Part shown: piece after piece, positions 9,063 to 16,449 of the stretch
Numbering within the stretch: position 1 is the stretch's first letter
Layout of the letters: each line of letters starts with the position of its first letter
Made by a program: the position numbers and the translations under genes
The notes under the pieces: model-generated
What the model was told of the DNA's origin: nothing
Database searches by the model: none
Seen by the model: the letters and a program-made list of their open reading frames with translations, nothing else
Origin: a virus
DNA length: 28,764 nt
Strand: one strand, 5' to 3'
IMG/VR virus record: IMGVR_UViG_3300028025_000773
Coordinates: 1-28,764 of that record

Positions 9063-10180
9063 TGGCTGGCGGCAAAACCGACGAAAAGACAGATATACCA
9101 CAAGGACCAGTCATAACTGTTACTCCTAAAGATACTACTAAAAAGATTTCATACATCTGGATGCCAGATAAAAATGGTAATCTTGTAAAAGCAGATGCTT
9201 CTAAAGTAAAGAAGTCATTTGCTACATTACCTCAAGATGCAGTTCTTGCTCTTCAAGAGTTTTTGATTACAGTAGAAAACAAGACTAACCCAACCCGTGC
9301 CCAGCGCAATACCCTGTGGAACGATATTATTGATGGCGCTGCTGCGGCATTCAAGGATGGACAAAAAGTAAGTCCTTGGGAAGTTTTAGAGACTCTTACA
9401 CAGAATGCTCCAGATGTCAGTGGTATATCTGTTTCCTATACAGAGTACGACAAACTTACTGCAGATGCACTTCTTAATAAAGTATCTAAGAAAATAGGTT
9501 TTGATGTAAATAACCTAAGTGATGCTGATAAGGCTGAGTACTTTGCCAAGTTACAGCAAGAAGCCAAGGCTGGTGGTAAGACAGTAACTCGTAAGGCTGC
9601 TGCAGGTGGAATAGAGCAAGTAACAACTCCTTCAACCTTTGATGCTTTATCTTTTACTGAATCCTTTATTTGGGCTAAAGTAAACTTTGCTGATACAACT
9701 AAGTTGCCATCATCTGCAATCACGAGTATTTCTGGGGTAAAGTCACTACTTCGTCAATACAACATTACCAATCTTAGCCAGATGGAGATTGACCAACTTG
9801 GAATTGACTTAGCATCAGGTTCTAAATCACTAGATACTATTAAGTTAGACTTCCAACAGAAGGCTATTAAGGATTATCCTGCTTTGGCTTCACGCTTTGA
9901 ATCAAATCCTAACTTAACTGTACGTGCTGCGTTAGAGCCAATCCTAAATACTGTAGCAAAGTTATGGGAAGTTGACCCTGAGTCACTTGACCTTAATGAC
10001 CCAAACATTGAAAAGTTAGTACGTCCTGATGGAGTAGTTGGAAAACTGCCACCAGCATCAGTTGCTGAAGCATATAACTTTGCAATCAACCACCCAAATT
10101 TTGAGAAAACTTTAAAGGCTCAAGATATGGCACGTGATTCCGCTACTAGCGTCGCAAGAGCGATGGGATTTGGAATATAA
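9062..10180 (+). CDS. Putative internal virion protein (372 aa)
   Basis: 372 aa, no recognised family. The ATG overlaps the TAA of the giant gene (TAATG), and its own stop overlaps the next ATG in the same way. The first 40 residues are Lys/Thr/Asp-rich and polar; the remainder is predicted mostly helical, with several Asp/Leu-rich segments such as NNLSDADKAEYFAKLQQEA. There is no signal peptide or membrane segment. The C-terminus (SVARAMGFGI) ends in a short hydrophobic Gly-Ile tail, like the next gene product (RRAAGLI). Both share the start MAG and similar size and composition, so they may be distant paralogues. Coupling to the giant gene suggests that the three proteins are made in a fixed ratio and act in one complex. 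Confidence 0.7.
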   Translation: MAGGKTDEKTDIPQGPVITVTPKDTTKKISYIWMPDKNGNLVKADASKVKKSFATLPQDAVLALQEFLITVENKTNPTRAQRNTLWNDIIDGAAAAFKDGQKVSPWEVLETLTQNAPDVSGISVSYTEYDKLTADALLNKVSKKIGFDVNNLSDADKAEYFAKLQQEAKAGGKTVTRKAAAGGIEQVTTPSTFDALSFTESFIWAKVNFADTTKLPSSAITSISGVKSLLRQYNITNLSQMEIDQLGIDLASGSKSLDTIKLDFQQKAIKDYPALASRFESNPNLTVRAALEPILNTVAKLWEVDPESLDLNDPNIEKLVRPDGVVGKLPPASVAEAYNFAINHPNFEKTLKAQDMARDSATSVARAMGFGI

Positions 10181-11445
10181 TGGCTGGCAAAATAACTAAC
10201 CAGGCTGCTATTGACGCCGCCATAAGACAGAATGCTGTTAACGCTGCAAAAACAAAGGCAGCCGCTACTGTTGTCCAGCAACTACAACCACGTCAAGAAA
10301 CAGCCAAGCAAATCTCAGAGAGGGCTTCAAGTCTTCTTGATTTAGCAACTAAAATTGGTAAGAAAAAAGATGATGTTTCAAAGACGCAACCTATTGTAGA
10401 TAAAGCAAGCGGTATAATAAGCACTCAAAGAAGCACAGTTATTGACCCATACGAAAAAGCATTAAGAGATATAGAAACTTTTAGTAATCAGATAGCAGTG
10501 CCTAGTGCGATATTTGCTACAGAAGAAGAAGCCCCAGTTAGAACATTGGCTATTGATGTTTTTAAGCAAACTCTTGGTATGTTCTTTGGTCAAACAGAAA
10601 TGCAAAAGCCTTGGGTAAATGAACTATATTCATCTGTATCTAAGTTCTATAAATCAGGTTCTACCGCAGATGAGTCTTTCAACCTAGCGGTTCTAGATGT
10701 TCAAAAGAACCCTAATATGACTGAGTTCACAAAGCGTTTCAAGGGTATCTATGCCCTACAGGAAATGAAGCAAAAGGGTCAGGCTGTAACAGTGCCGACA
10801 GTTGCTGAATACTTTGCAACAGAGGCAAAGATGGGCGATATTCTTAAGCAATCATCTCTTGGAGAACTTGCTAACGAAGACTTCCTTGGAGATGTACTTG
10901 CTAAGGGTGTATCTGCAACAGAGTTTGCCAATAGAATTACAGCAATTTTTGATAGAATTGATAATGCTCCAAAAGAAACTAAAGACACAATTAGTAGATT
11001 CTTCCCATCTGTAGACAGAGTAAGTCTTGCTAAGGCTATTGCTCTAGGCGATAAGGGAGCAAAGGAATTGCAGAGTAAAGTAGCAGGGTATGAAGTTCTA
11101 TCTGCTGCAGAAAAGCAGGGACTTGGAGCATCAGCAACCAATCCATTTGGTGTCACGGAAGCAAGTGCTTATCAGTATGCCCTTAGCGGTGAAACGTTTG
11201 ATACAGCATTAACTAAATTTGGAACAATTGCTGCAGCATTGCCAACAGTTAATAAATTAACTCAGATTTATGGTCAAGAAACAATTGGACAGGCTGGTCT
11301 TGAATCAGCAATCTTTGGTAAGTCTGCTGCAGATATAAAGCGACTTGAAGATATAGCAAGAAAAGAAGAAGCATCATTCTCTGGAAGAAGCGGTGTTTCA
11401 CAAGTAAGTCTAGCCTCTCAACGTAGAGCCGCTGGCTTAATCTAA
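10180..11445 (+). CDS. Putative internal virion protein (421 aa)
   Basis: 421 aa, not recognised. It starts at an ATG overlapping the previous stop. The N-terminal 110 residues are strongly Ala/Gln/Lys-rich and helical (AAIRQNAVNAAKTKAAATVV), which is compatible with a coiled coil. The middle contains globular helical segments, and the C-terminal part is Ala/Gly/Ser-rich and ends in RRAAGLI. No enzyme motif is visible. It is the last gene of the portal-to-ejection block: the following 132 bases are non-coding and the scaffold gene then begins with its own ribosome site. Role inferred from position only; a tail or head completion protein is an alternative. Confidence 0.7.
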   Translation: MAGKITNQAAIDAAIRQNAVNAAKTKAAATVVQQLQPRQETAKQISERASSLLDLATKIGKKKDDVSKTQPIVDKASGIISTQRSTVIDPYEKALRDIETFSNQIAVPSAIFATEEEAPVRTLAIDVFKQTLGMFFGQTEMQKPWVNELYSSVSKFYKSGSTADESFNLAVLDVQKNPNMTEFTKRFKGIYALQEMKQKGQAVTVPTVAEYFATEAKMGDILKQSSLGELANEDFLGDVLAKGVSATEFANRITAIFDRIDNAPKETKDTISRFFPSVDRVSLAKAIALGDKGAKELQSKVAGYEVLSAAEKQGLGASATNPFGVTEASAYQYALSGETFDTALTKFGTIAAALPTVNKLTQIYGQETIGQAGLESAIFGKSAADIKRLEDIARKEEASFSGRSGVSQVSLASQRRAAGLI

Positions 11446-11577
11446 ACAAATAGAATCCTGAACGGACCGACCAGCCCCGTCAGCGTAACAGACTGGTAGC
11501 AAGAGCCAGACCGATTCCCCGATTGGGACCTGAGGCTTGCGACTAACGAATAACGAATAGAAGGGTGGACAGTTGCT
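11446..11577 (+). other. Intergenic leader before the scaffold/capsid genes
   Basis: 132 bases without a credible gene, visibly richer in G and C than the surroundings. It contains several short inverted repeats (for example TCCC-CGATT-GGGA around 11516-11528) and a tandem TAACGAA repeat at 11544-11557. A TTGCGA at 11537-11542 could be a -35 element, but no matching -10 lies at the right distance. AAGGGTGG about 11 bases before ATG 11578 may be the ribosome site. It is long by the standard of this tightly packed genome, so a promoter, an RNA processing site or a structured leader that raises capsid-module expression is possible. Which of these applies is undecided. Confidence 0.4.
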
Positions 11578-12054
11578 ATGAGCAACAACTACTGGGACGA
11601 CGAAGACGATGACCTAGATACCGACACAGAAACACAAATGGATGGTAGTGACTTACTTAAAAAGTTACGCAAAGCCAAGCGTGCAGACGAGAAGCGTATC
11701 AAGGAACTCACAGAGCAACTTGAGGGATTATCCAAGGCGCAGCGTGAACGTACAGTCAAAGAAGTCTTAGAAAAAAAGGGTGTAAATCCTAAAGCAGTTA
11801 GATTAATCCTCAAGGACATAGACGATGTATCTGAAGAATCAGTGAATAACTGGTTAGAAGATAACGGAGATTTGTTCGGGCTTACTCCAACTCAGGATGC
11901 ACCAGCAGTAAGTAACGTAGACCGTGCTGCATTACGTCAGCAGGATGCGATTACTCAAGGTGCAACAACACCTGACCGAGCAGAGAACTTAGAACAACGC
12001 CTCAATAGCGCCGAAAGCGCAGAGGAAATTCTATCAATTCTTCGCTCACAATAA
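11578..12054 (+). CDS. Scaffolding protein
   Basis: 158 aa, highly charged and mostly helical, directly before the capsid gene, the classical place for a scaffold. The N-terminus is very acidic (WDDEDDDLDTDTE), followed by a Lys/Arg/Glu-rich coiled-coil-like stretch (residues about 25-75), then an acidic and Gln/Ala-rich C-terminus ending in AEEILSILRS. This arrangement is typical of scaffolds that template prohead assembly and are then expelled or digested. If the T1-type protease at 2661 is a maturation protease, this protein would be a likely substrate. Recognition is by composition and position; scaffold sequences are poorly conserved. Confidence 0.77.
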   Translation: MSNNYWDDEDDDLDTDTETQMDGSDLLKKLRKAKRADEKRIKELTEQLEGLSKAQRERTVKEVLEKKGVNPKAVRLILKDIDDVSEESVNNWLEDNGDLFGLTPTQDAPAVSNVDRAALRQQDAITQGATTPDRAENLEQRLNSAESAEEILSILRSQ

Positions 12055-12086
12055 ATCATAGTTCCTAGTCACTTGGAGGTGACAAT

Positions 12087-13043
12087 ATGGCAACAGCCAA
12101 TTACACATCAACCGATTCCGCTTCTCTAGGCGGTACCGCTGGTGGTGCTGGTCTTGTTCAGAAAGCATATGACCGTCTTCTTGAGTTCGCTCTTCGCAGT
12201 GAGCCTCTTATTCGTTCAGTAGCAGACAAGCGCCCAACCAACCAGTCAATTCCAGGCTCAACAGTCGTTCTACAACGCTATGTTGACCTTGCTGCTAAGA
12301 CATCAACTCTTACAGAAACAGATGATGTTGACTCATTAACAATGTCAACACCAACATCAGTTACAATTACTCTTGCAGAGTACGGTAACTCAGTGTTGGT
12401 AACACGTGCTCTTGAGTTATTCTCACTAGCAGATGTAGACCCAGCGATTGCAAACATCATTGCATTCAACCTTGCAGATTCAATTGACGCCGTAGCAATG
12501 ACAACATTGCGTGGCGGTTCAAACGTAATCTACTCAGGTTCAACAGCAACATCTACAGCAACAGTAACCGCAGCAGCAACAATCTCTTCAGCAAACATCC
12601 GTCGCGCAGTTGCGAAGTTGCGTGCTAACAAGGCAGTTGCTCGCAAGGGTTCACTATACTGGGCTGGAATCCACCCAGAAGTTTCACACGACCTCCGCGC
12701 TGAGACAGGTTCAGCAGGATGGTTGCTTCCAAACCAGTACGGTTCTGCACAGGACCGCATCTGGGCGGGAGAAATCGGACAGTACGAAGGTGCATACTTC
12801 GTAGAGTCTCCACGTCTACACGTGGGAACTGATGGTGCTAACTCTGCAAAGGTGTATCGCACAATCCTTGCAGGACAGCAAGCACTTGCCGAAGCAGTGG
12901 CAGAAGAGCCACACGTAGTTATCGGACCAGTCGTTGACCGCTTAATGCGTCACCGTCCAATGGGCTGGTACGGAGTTCTAGGTTTCGCACGTTACCGTGA
13001 AGAAGCACTATTCCGTATTGAGTCAGGTTCATCAATCGCTTAA
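12087..13043 (+). CDS. Major capsid protein (N4-gp56-like, HK97 fold)
   Basis: 318 aa, the shell-forming protein. The order of elements resembles the N4-gp56 family of HK97-fold capsid proteins. An N-terminal arm is followed by YDRLLEFALRSEPL and the segment PGSTVVLQRYVDLA, then LTLTE-type residues before the spine helix, LAEYGNSVLVTRALE, a long helix, and a C-terminal beta region with GPVVDRLMRHRPMGWYGVLGFARYREEALF. There is no large N-terminal delta domain, consistent with a separate scaffold gene. It has the best ribosome site of the window, GGAGGTGA at 12075-12082. Its codon choice is visibly biased to a few codons (GCA, GTT, TTC, AAC, CGT), as expected of the most abundant virion protein. 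A hairpin follows the stop. Confidence 0.9.
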   Translation: MATANYTSTDSASLGGTAGGAGLVQKAYDRLLEFALRSEPLIRSVADKRPTNQSIPGSTVVLQRYVDLAAKTSTLTETDDVDSLTMSTPTSVTITLAEYGNSVLVTRALELFSLADVDPAIANIIAFNLADSIDAVAMTTLRGGSNVIYSGSTATSTATVTAAATISSANIRRAVAKLRANKAVARKGSLYWAGIHPEVSHDLRAETGSAGWLLPNQYGSAQDRIWAGEIGQYEGAYFVESPRLHVGTDGANSAKVYRTILAGQQALAEAVAEEPHVVIGPVVDRLMRHRPMGWYGVLGFARYREEALFRIESGSSIA

Positions 13044-13082
13044 TTGATTGACGCTGGTACAGGGGTAGAAATATCCCTGTAC
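13032..13082 (+). promoter_or_regulatory. Two consecutive hairpins at the end of the capsid gene
   Basis: The first, TCAATC (13032-13037) with GATTGA (13046-13051), spans the capsid stop codon. The second is a perfect 8-bp stem, GTACAGGG (13057-13064) with CCCTGTAC (13075-13082), and a ten-base loop. No T-run follows, so this is not a normal intrinsic terminator. It could stabilise the capsid mRNA 3' end, act as a processing site or cause partial termination, giving capsid mRNA in excess over downstream genes. The pairing is seen; the function is inferred. Confidence 0.5.
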
Positions 13083-13107
13083 TGGAGTAAGTTCATTAAG
13101 GAGAACA

Positions 13108-13380
13108 ATGGCTAATTACACATTCACAACACCAAGAGTTCTTGAAAGAGGCTCTGGAGGTCATAGACTGTTTCAATTCTACAATCGTAGTGTTGGTGTA
13201 TCTGTAGCCAAAACAGCAGCAGGTTCTTATATCAGTCTACGCTTTCCCAATGAAGATGATATTGCAACTTACCTTGAGTTTTATCAAGGTGGTAGCAAGC
13301 ACACAGTTAACGATGCACAAAAGGCAGCGATAATTGCAGCAGATATAGGTGTTACTGAAAGTAACTTTGTAGCACAGTAG
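13108..13380 (+). CDS. Small putative virion protein
   Basis: 90 aa, not recognised. It starts at ATG 13108 with AAGGAG six bases upstream. The N-terminal half looks like beta strands (YTFTTPRVLERGSGGHRLFQF and SYISLRFPNEDD), and the C-terminal third is helical (NDAQKAAIIAADIG). Immediately downstream of the capsid gene, phages often encode decoration, head-completion or small virion proteins, and this could be one. There is no membrane segment or signal peptide. Confidence 0.68.
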   Translation: MANYTFTTPRVLERGSGGHRLFQFYNRSVGVSVAKTAAGSYISLRFPNEDDIATYLEFYQGGSKHTVNDAQKAAIIAADIGVTESNFVAQ

Positions 13381-13387
13381 GGGACAT

Positions 13388-13702
13388 ATGAATATACATC
13401 AGAGACAGAAGCACCCTGAGTATGTAGAGGGTTGCTTTGGTTGCAAGATAGGTACTCTTGAAATGGGAACTGGCGATGCTTCAAGAGATATATCAGATAA
13501 GAAGTGGACCTCTGAGTTAAACGAATACAAGAAGGCTAGAGCCGAAGGTATTCAACCAGCAGGTACTACAAGAAGGCACGTAGAAGAAGCAAGAAAAGCA
13601 TCAGAGACATTAGGGAAAGCATACGATGCTGACTCAATGCCTAAGACAAAAGATATAACCAAAGAATCCGTAGCAGTAATGAAACAGATTGGGCAAATAT
13701 AA
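13388..13702 (+). CDS. Conserved phage protein with Cys-x-x-Cys motif
   Basis: 104 aa. The N-terminus carries HQRQKHPEYVEGCFGCKIGT: two His residues and a CxxC, a plausible small zinc-binding knuckle. The rest is a Lys/Arg/Glu-rich helix (KWTSELNEYKKARAEGIQP, then RRHVEEARKASETLGKAYD). I recall similar proteins with this HPEYVEGCFGCK-like signature in actinobacterial and uncultured phages, always without known function; this is memory, not a search. GGGGA precedes the ATG and the TAA overlaps the next ATG. It may bind nucleic acid or protein. It starts the chain of small basic genes. Confidence 0.7.
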   Translation: MNIHQRQKHPEYVEGCFGCKIGTLEMGTGDASRDISDKKWTSELNEYKKARAEGIQPAGTTRRHVEEARKASETLGKAYDADSMPKTKDITKESVAVMKQIGQI

Positions 13703-13842
13703 TGATGAAGAACAAAGCATACAAGATGGCTGAAAAAATGGAATCTAAAAAAGAAAAAATGATGGAATTAAAGATGGGCAAGAAGGCTGTCAAAAAGGCT
13801 GCTAAGAAGGCTGTAGCAAAGAAGATGGGTAAGAAGAAGTAA
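13702..13842 (+). CDS. Tiny lysine-rich protein 1 (46 aa)
   Basis: 46 aa, about 40 percent Lys with many Met and Ala, starting MMKNKAYKMAEKMESKKEK and ending in KKMGKKK. The ATG shares its A with the preceding TAA, and the stop shares its last A with the next ATG, so it is held in a strict translational chain. A second ATG directly follows the first (13705), so the exact start may differ by one residue. Such composition suggests binding to nucleic acid, in the manner of small histone-like tails. It is too short to assign to a family. The coupled neighbours on both sides support a real gene. Confidence 0.6.
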   Translation: MMKNKAYKMAEKMESKKEKMMELKMGKKAVKKAAKKAVAKKMGKKK

Positions 13843-13967
13843 TGCCAATGGTTAACGGAAAAGAATTTGCATACACCGCAAAAGGTATGGCAATGGCAAA
13901 GGCTGAAGCCAAGAAGTCAGGCAAGCCAATGAAGAAGGCTGCTAAGAAAAAGGCTAAGAAGAAGTAA
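13842..13967 (+). CDS. Tiny lysine-rich protein 2 (41 aa)
   Basis: 41 aa. The N-terminus is MPMVNGKEFAYTAKGMAMA, followed by a basic tail with repeated AKKK. About one third of residues are Lys. Start and stop each overlap the neighbouring gene by one base (TAATG). The N-terminal motif NGKEFAYTAKG resembles short proteins I have seen in other environmental phages near capsid genes, so selection appears to keep it. A role in genome condensation or as a packaged basic peptide is an inference. Confidence 0.58.
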   Translation: MPMVNGKEFAYTAKGMAMAKAEAKKSGKPMKKAAKKKAKKK

Positions 13968-14143
13968 TGAAAAAGAAATCAGCAGCCCAAAAGAAGGTCA
14001 GCAAAGTAATGAAAGAGTTCAAGGCTGGCACTCTTCACAGTGGTATTAACCCAAAGGGTCCTAAGAAGGCTCCAGTAGTTAAGTCTAGAAAACAAGCAGT
14101 TGCTATCGCACTGTCTGTTGCTGGTAAGGCAAGGAAAAAGTAA
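13967..14143 (+). CDS. DUF6496-like small basic protein (58 aa)
   Basis: 58 aa with the pattern KKVSKVMKEFKAGTLHSG followed by VKSRKQAVAIALSVAGKA. This is close to the short DUF6496-type domain found in phages and bacteria (core features: EF-K-G-LHSG and SRKQAVAIALSxA-K). The function of that domain is unknown. The SRKQAVAIAL segment is an amphipathic helix flanked by Lys-rich ends. The ATG overlaps the previous stop, and the next ATG follows its stop directly. Family assignment is from memory of the motif. Confidence 0.68.
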   Translation: MKKKSAAQKKVSKVMKEFKAGTLHSGINPKGPKKAPVVKSRKQAVAIALSVAGKARKK

Positions 14144-14401
14144 ATGTCAGACCCAAGACTAAAGCGAGCAGGAGTGTCAGGATTTAATAAGCCAAAGCGC
14201 ACACCGAATCATCCAACTAAATCACACGTTGTTGTGGCTAAGTCAGGCGATACAATTAAAACTATTCGCTTTGGTCAACAGGGTGTTACTGGCGACAAGA
14301 CTCCAACTGCTCGTCAGAAATCATTCAAAGCACGTCACGCAAAGAATATTGCTAAAGGCAAACTAAGTGCCGCATATTGGGCAGATAAGGTGAAGTGGTA
14401 A
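14144..14401 (+). CDS. Conserved basic phage protein (85 aa)
   Basis: 85 aa beginning MSDPRLKRAGVSGFNKPKRT and ending with FKARHAKNIAKGKLSAAYW and ADKVKW. I recognise the overall pattern from many marine and freshwater phages (SDPRLKRAG at the start, SFKARHAKNIAKGK near the end), where it is also a small gene without assigned function. The middle, SHVVVAKSGDTIKTIRFGQQ, looks like a short beta unit, so this one is more than an unstructured basic tail. It abuts its upstream neighbour and overlaps the next start by one base. Binding to DNA or RNA is a guess based on charge. Confidence 0.72.
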   Translation: MSDPRLKRAGVSGFNKPKRTPNHPTKSHVVVAKSGDTIKTIRFGQQGVTGDKTPTARQKSFKARHAKNIAKGKLSAAYWADKVKW

Positions 14402-14556
14402 TGGCAAAGAAAGTAGCATTTTGGGATAAGAAGAATCCAAAGAAGAAGTCAACACCACTTACACCTGCTCAGAAGACTAAGGCTAAAGCAATGGCTAAGA
14501 AGGCTGGACGACCTTACCCAAACCTAGTAGATAACGCTAGAGCCAAGAAGAAATAA
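14401..14556 (+). CDS. Conserved tiny basic phage protein (51 aa)
   Basis: 51 aa, MAKKVAFWDKKNPKKKS at the start and GRPYPNLVDNARAKKK at the end. The combination VAFWDK-NPKK and AGRPYPNLVDN recurs in small genes of other environmental phages, again of unknown function. It is Lys-rich and probably partly disordered. The start overlaps the preceding TAA. It is the last member of the chain; 14 bases with AGGGGA then lead to the glycosyltransferase gene. Confidence 0.68.
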   Translation: MAKKVAFWDKKNPKKKSTPLTPAQKTKAKAMAKKAGRPYPNLVDNARAKKK

Positions 14557-14570
14557 GAAAGCAGGGGACA

Positions 14571-15251
14571 ATGCAAGAGACAGTATCGGTTGCTTGGTGC
14601 GACAATGGAATGGTAGACGGAAAGTTTATGCAAGGCGTAACCGATGTGTTACTTAAGTCTGGCATTAAATTTGAATCTACTCTACGCAGTCAAGGCAATC
14701 AAATTGCTAGACAGAGGGAAACTGTAATTACCTACTGGTATGAACAGAACAAAGCAGACTGGCTACTATGGGTTGACTCAGATGTAGTTATAAGCCCAGA
14801 GGGTTTCTTAAAACTTTGGAATCAAAAGGATAAAGACGAACGACCAATTATGACTGGCGTTTACTTTACTACTGATAATCCAGAAGAGCCTCTGATGATT
14901 CCAATGCCTACAGTGTTTAACTTTACAGAGAACAAAGATGGTGGCTTTGGACTATCTAGGGTTCACCCACTACCTGATAACAAGTTAATCAAGGTAGATG
15001 CTGCAGGTATGGGATATGTCCTTATGCACCGCAGCGTGGTTGAACGAATCAAGAAGGAAATACCTGATGCTCAGTTCTTTATGGAAATGGGCAGAGGAAC
15101 TAAATTTATAGGTGAGGATATTTACTTTTTTGCTCTATGCGAAAAGGCTGGTATCCCACTCTATTGCGACACAAGCGTCTTGGCGCCGCATATGAAACGC
15201 TTCTCATTTGATGAGCATTATTACAGAGCAATGACTAAAGGGAGAAAATAA
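14571..15251 (+). CDS. GT-A fold glycosyltransferase
   Basis: 226 aa. It has the DxD metal/nucleotide-sugar motif in WLLWVDSDVV (Asp69-Ser-Asp71), followed by a typical acceptor region, FIGEDIYFFALCEKAG (GED 181-183, likely containing the catalytic acid), and a C-terminal His (APHMKRF, His207) fitting the third metal ligand of GT-A enzymes. It is shorter than cellular family 2 enzymes but typical of phage versions. It should transfer a sugar from an activated nucleotide to an unknown acceptor in the host cytoplasm. Within the structural operon, acceptors could be virion proteins, phage DNA or host glycans. AGGGGA ribosome site; TAATG coupling to the next gene. Confidence 0.85.
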   Translation: MQETVSVAWCDNGMVDGKFMQGVTDVLLKSGIKFESTLRSQGNQIARQRETVITYWYEQNKADWLLWVDSDVVISPEGFLKLWNQKDKDERPIMTGVYFTTDNPEEPLMIPMPTVFNFTENKDGGFGLSRVHPLPDNKLIKVDAAGMGYVLMHRSVVERIKKEIPDAQFFMEMGRGTKFIGEDIYFFALCEKAGIPLYCDTSVLAPHMKRFSFDEHYYRAMTKGRK

Positions 15252-15520
15252 TGGCTGGTACTGCAGGTAGTACTTTCTGTTCAGAACTTAATCGTCTGGC
15301 AAATGGTGGAACCTATCCTCTTCTTACTGCATATCTTGATGACCAAGGTGCAGCAAACAAGTGGGCTGGAACTACAGGACTTGCAGTACAGGGTGCATTA
15401 AATGCCAAACTTGGCATTACTGATAAGAAACTATTTAAAGGTATCGGAGCAGCGTGCAATGCGCTGGCTGGTACAACTGGTAAATCACCAACAGATGCTT
15501 TGAGAGGAATTGATTCCTAA
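15251..15520 (+). CDS. Small hypothetical phage protein (89 aa)
   Basis: 89 aa, Gly/Ala/Thr/Leu-rich, beginning MAGTAGSTFCSELNRLANGG. It contains WAGTTGLAVQGALNAKLGI and ends GTTGKSPTDALRGIDS. No membrane segment is clear, though hydrophobicity is moderate. It is coupled on both sides by TAATG overlaps, between a glycosyltransferase and the connector-like protein. I do not recognise a function; a small head-tail joining or virion protein is possible from position. Confidence 0.65.
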   Translation: MAGTAGSTFCSELNRLANGGTYPLLTAYLDDQGAANKWAGTTGLAVQGALNAKLGITDKKLFKGIGAACNALAGTTGKSPTDALRGIDS

Positions 15521-16440
15521 TGACAACTCTTACAAATATGATTGACGAGGTTGCTGTCAATCTCTCTGGATACACATTCCAGCAGGATAGAGCAACGTAT
15601 CTGACTCACGCAGTGACTACCACTACATCATCTTCTGCTAGTCCTTTGGTTCTACAACTAGGTTCAACTGACTCTGTAGGTAAGGGTGTTATTGAGATTG
15701 ACGAAGAGTTAATGTGGGTAGACTCATTTGACCGTGTTGCTAACACTGCAACTGTAGCCCCATTTGGTCGTGGCTACCTAGGTACTACTGCTGCTACACA
15801 CGCTCTTGACACCAAAGTAACTATCAGCCCTACCTTCCCAAGATTTAATATTAAGAGAGCAATCAACGATACTATCCGCGCCCTTGGCGCCAACATCTTT
15901 GCTGTAAAGACTACAACATTTACATTCACATCTTCAGTATCTACATACGCTTTCAACAACCTTAACATTAAGAATATACTTTCAGTAACCTGGCAGGACA
16001 TTGGACCTTCTAAAGAGTGGGTTCCACTACGTCGCTGGGACTTTGATTCATTAGCCTCTACTGCAGCCTTTGGCGCAGGTGCTCAGACAATCACTTTGGG
16101 TGAGGCACCAGTATCTGGTCGTACAGTAAAGGTTGTTTATGCAACTGACCCTGAACCATTTACATCTAACTCAGATGTGTATGCAACAGTGACTGGTCTT
16201 CCAGAGTCAACACGGGACGTAGTAATTTTGGGCGCAGCCTACCGCTTGCTCTCATTCCTAGACCCTGCTCGTGCTTCACAGGTAAGCCCACAGGCTGATG
16301 AGACAGACGCTAAGCGTCCATACGGTGCTTCTCAGACAGCAACCAGACAACTTTATGCTCTTTATACACAGCGTTTAGATGAAGAGACAAAATCACAGCA
16401 AAGTAATTATCCAGTCAAAGTTCACTACTCCCGCCGATAA
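15520..16440 (+). CDS. Putative head-tail connector / tail adaptor protein
   Basis: 306 aa. Three parts are visible: a short N-terminal helix, a beta domain at residues about 28-103 (containing IEIDEELMWVDSF and RGYLGTTAATHAL), and a C-terminal part with helices and the segment LPESTRDVVILGAAYRLLSF typical of connector-like proteins. The beta domain has the layout seen at the start of many tail fibres, and the next gene product has a similar domain. The protein lies after the capsid block and directly before the fibre gene, as adaptor or tail-tube-like proteins do in short-tailed phages. No exact family can be named. A tail adaptor that also anchors the fibre is the best inference. Confidence 0.6.
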   Translation: MTTLTNMIDEVAVNLSGYTFQQDRATYLTHAVTTTTSSSASPLVLQLGSTDSVGKGVIEIDEELMWVDSFDRVANTATVAPFGRGYLGTTAATHALDTKVTISPTFPRFNIKRAINDTIRALGANIFAVKTTTFTFTSSVSTYAFNNLNIKNILSVTWQDIGPSKEWVPLRRWDFDSLASTAAFGAGAQTITLGEAPVSGRTVKVVYATDPEPFTSNSDVYATVTGLPESTRDVVILGAAYRLLSFLDPARASQVSPQADETDAKRPYGASQTATRQLYALYTQRLDEETKSQQSNYPVKVHYSRR

Positions 16441-16449
16441 GGAACATCA

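Noticed and set aside
11446-11577. tRNA or other known RNA gene in the intergenic region
   Set aside because: No cloverleaf with acceptor stem, anticodon arm and T-arm could be folded; stems are only 4-5 bp.
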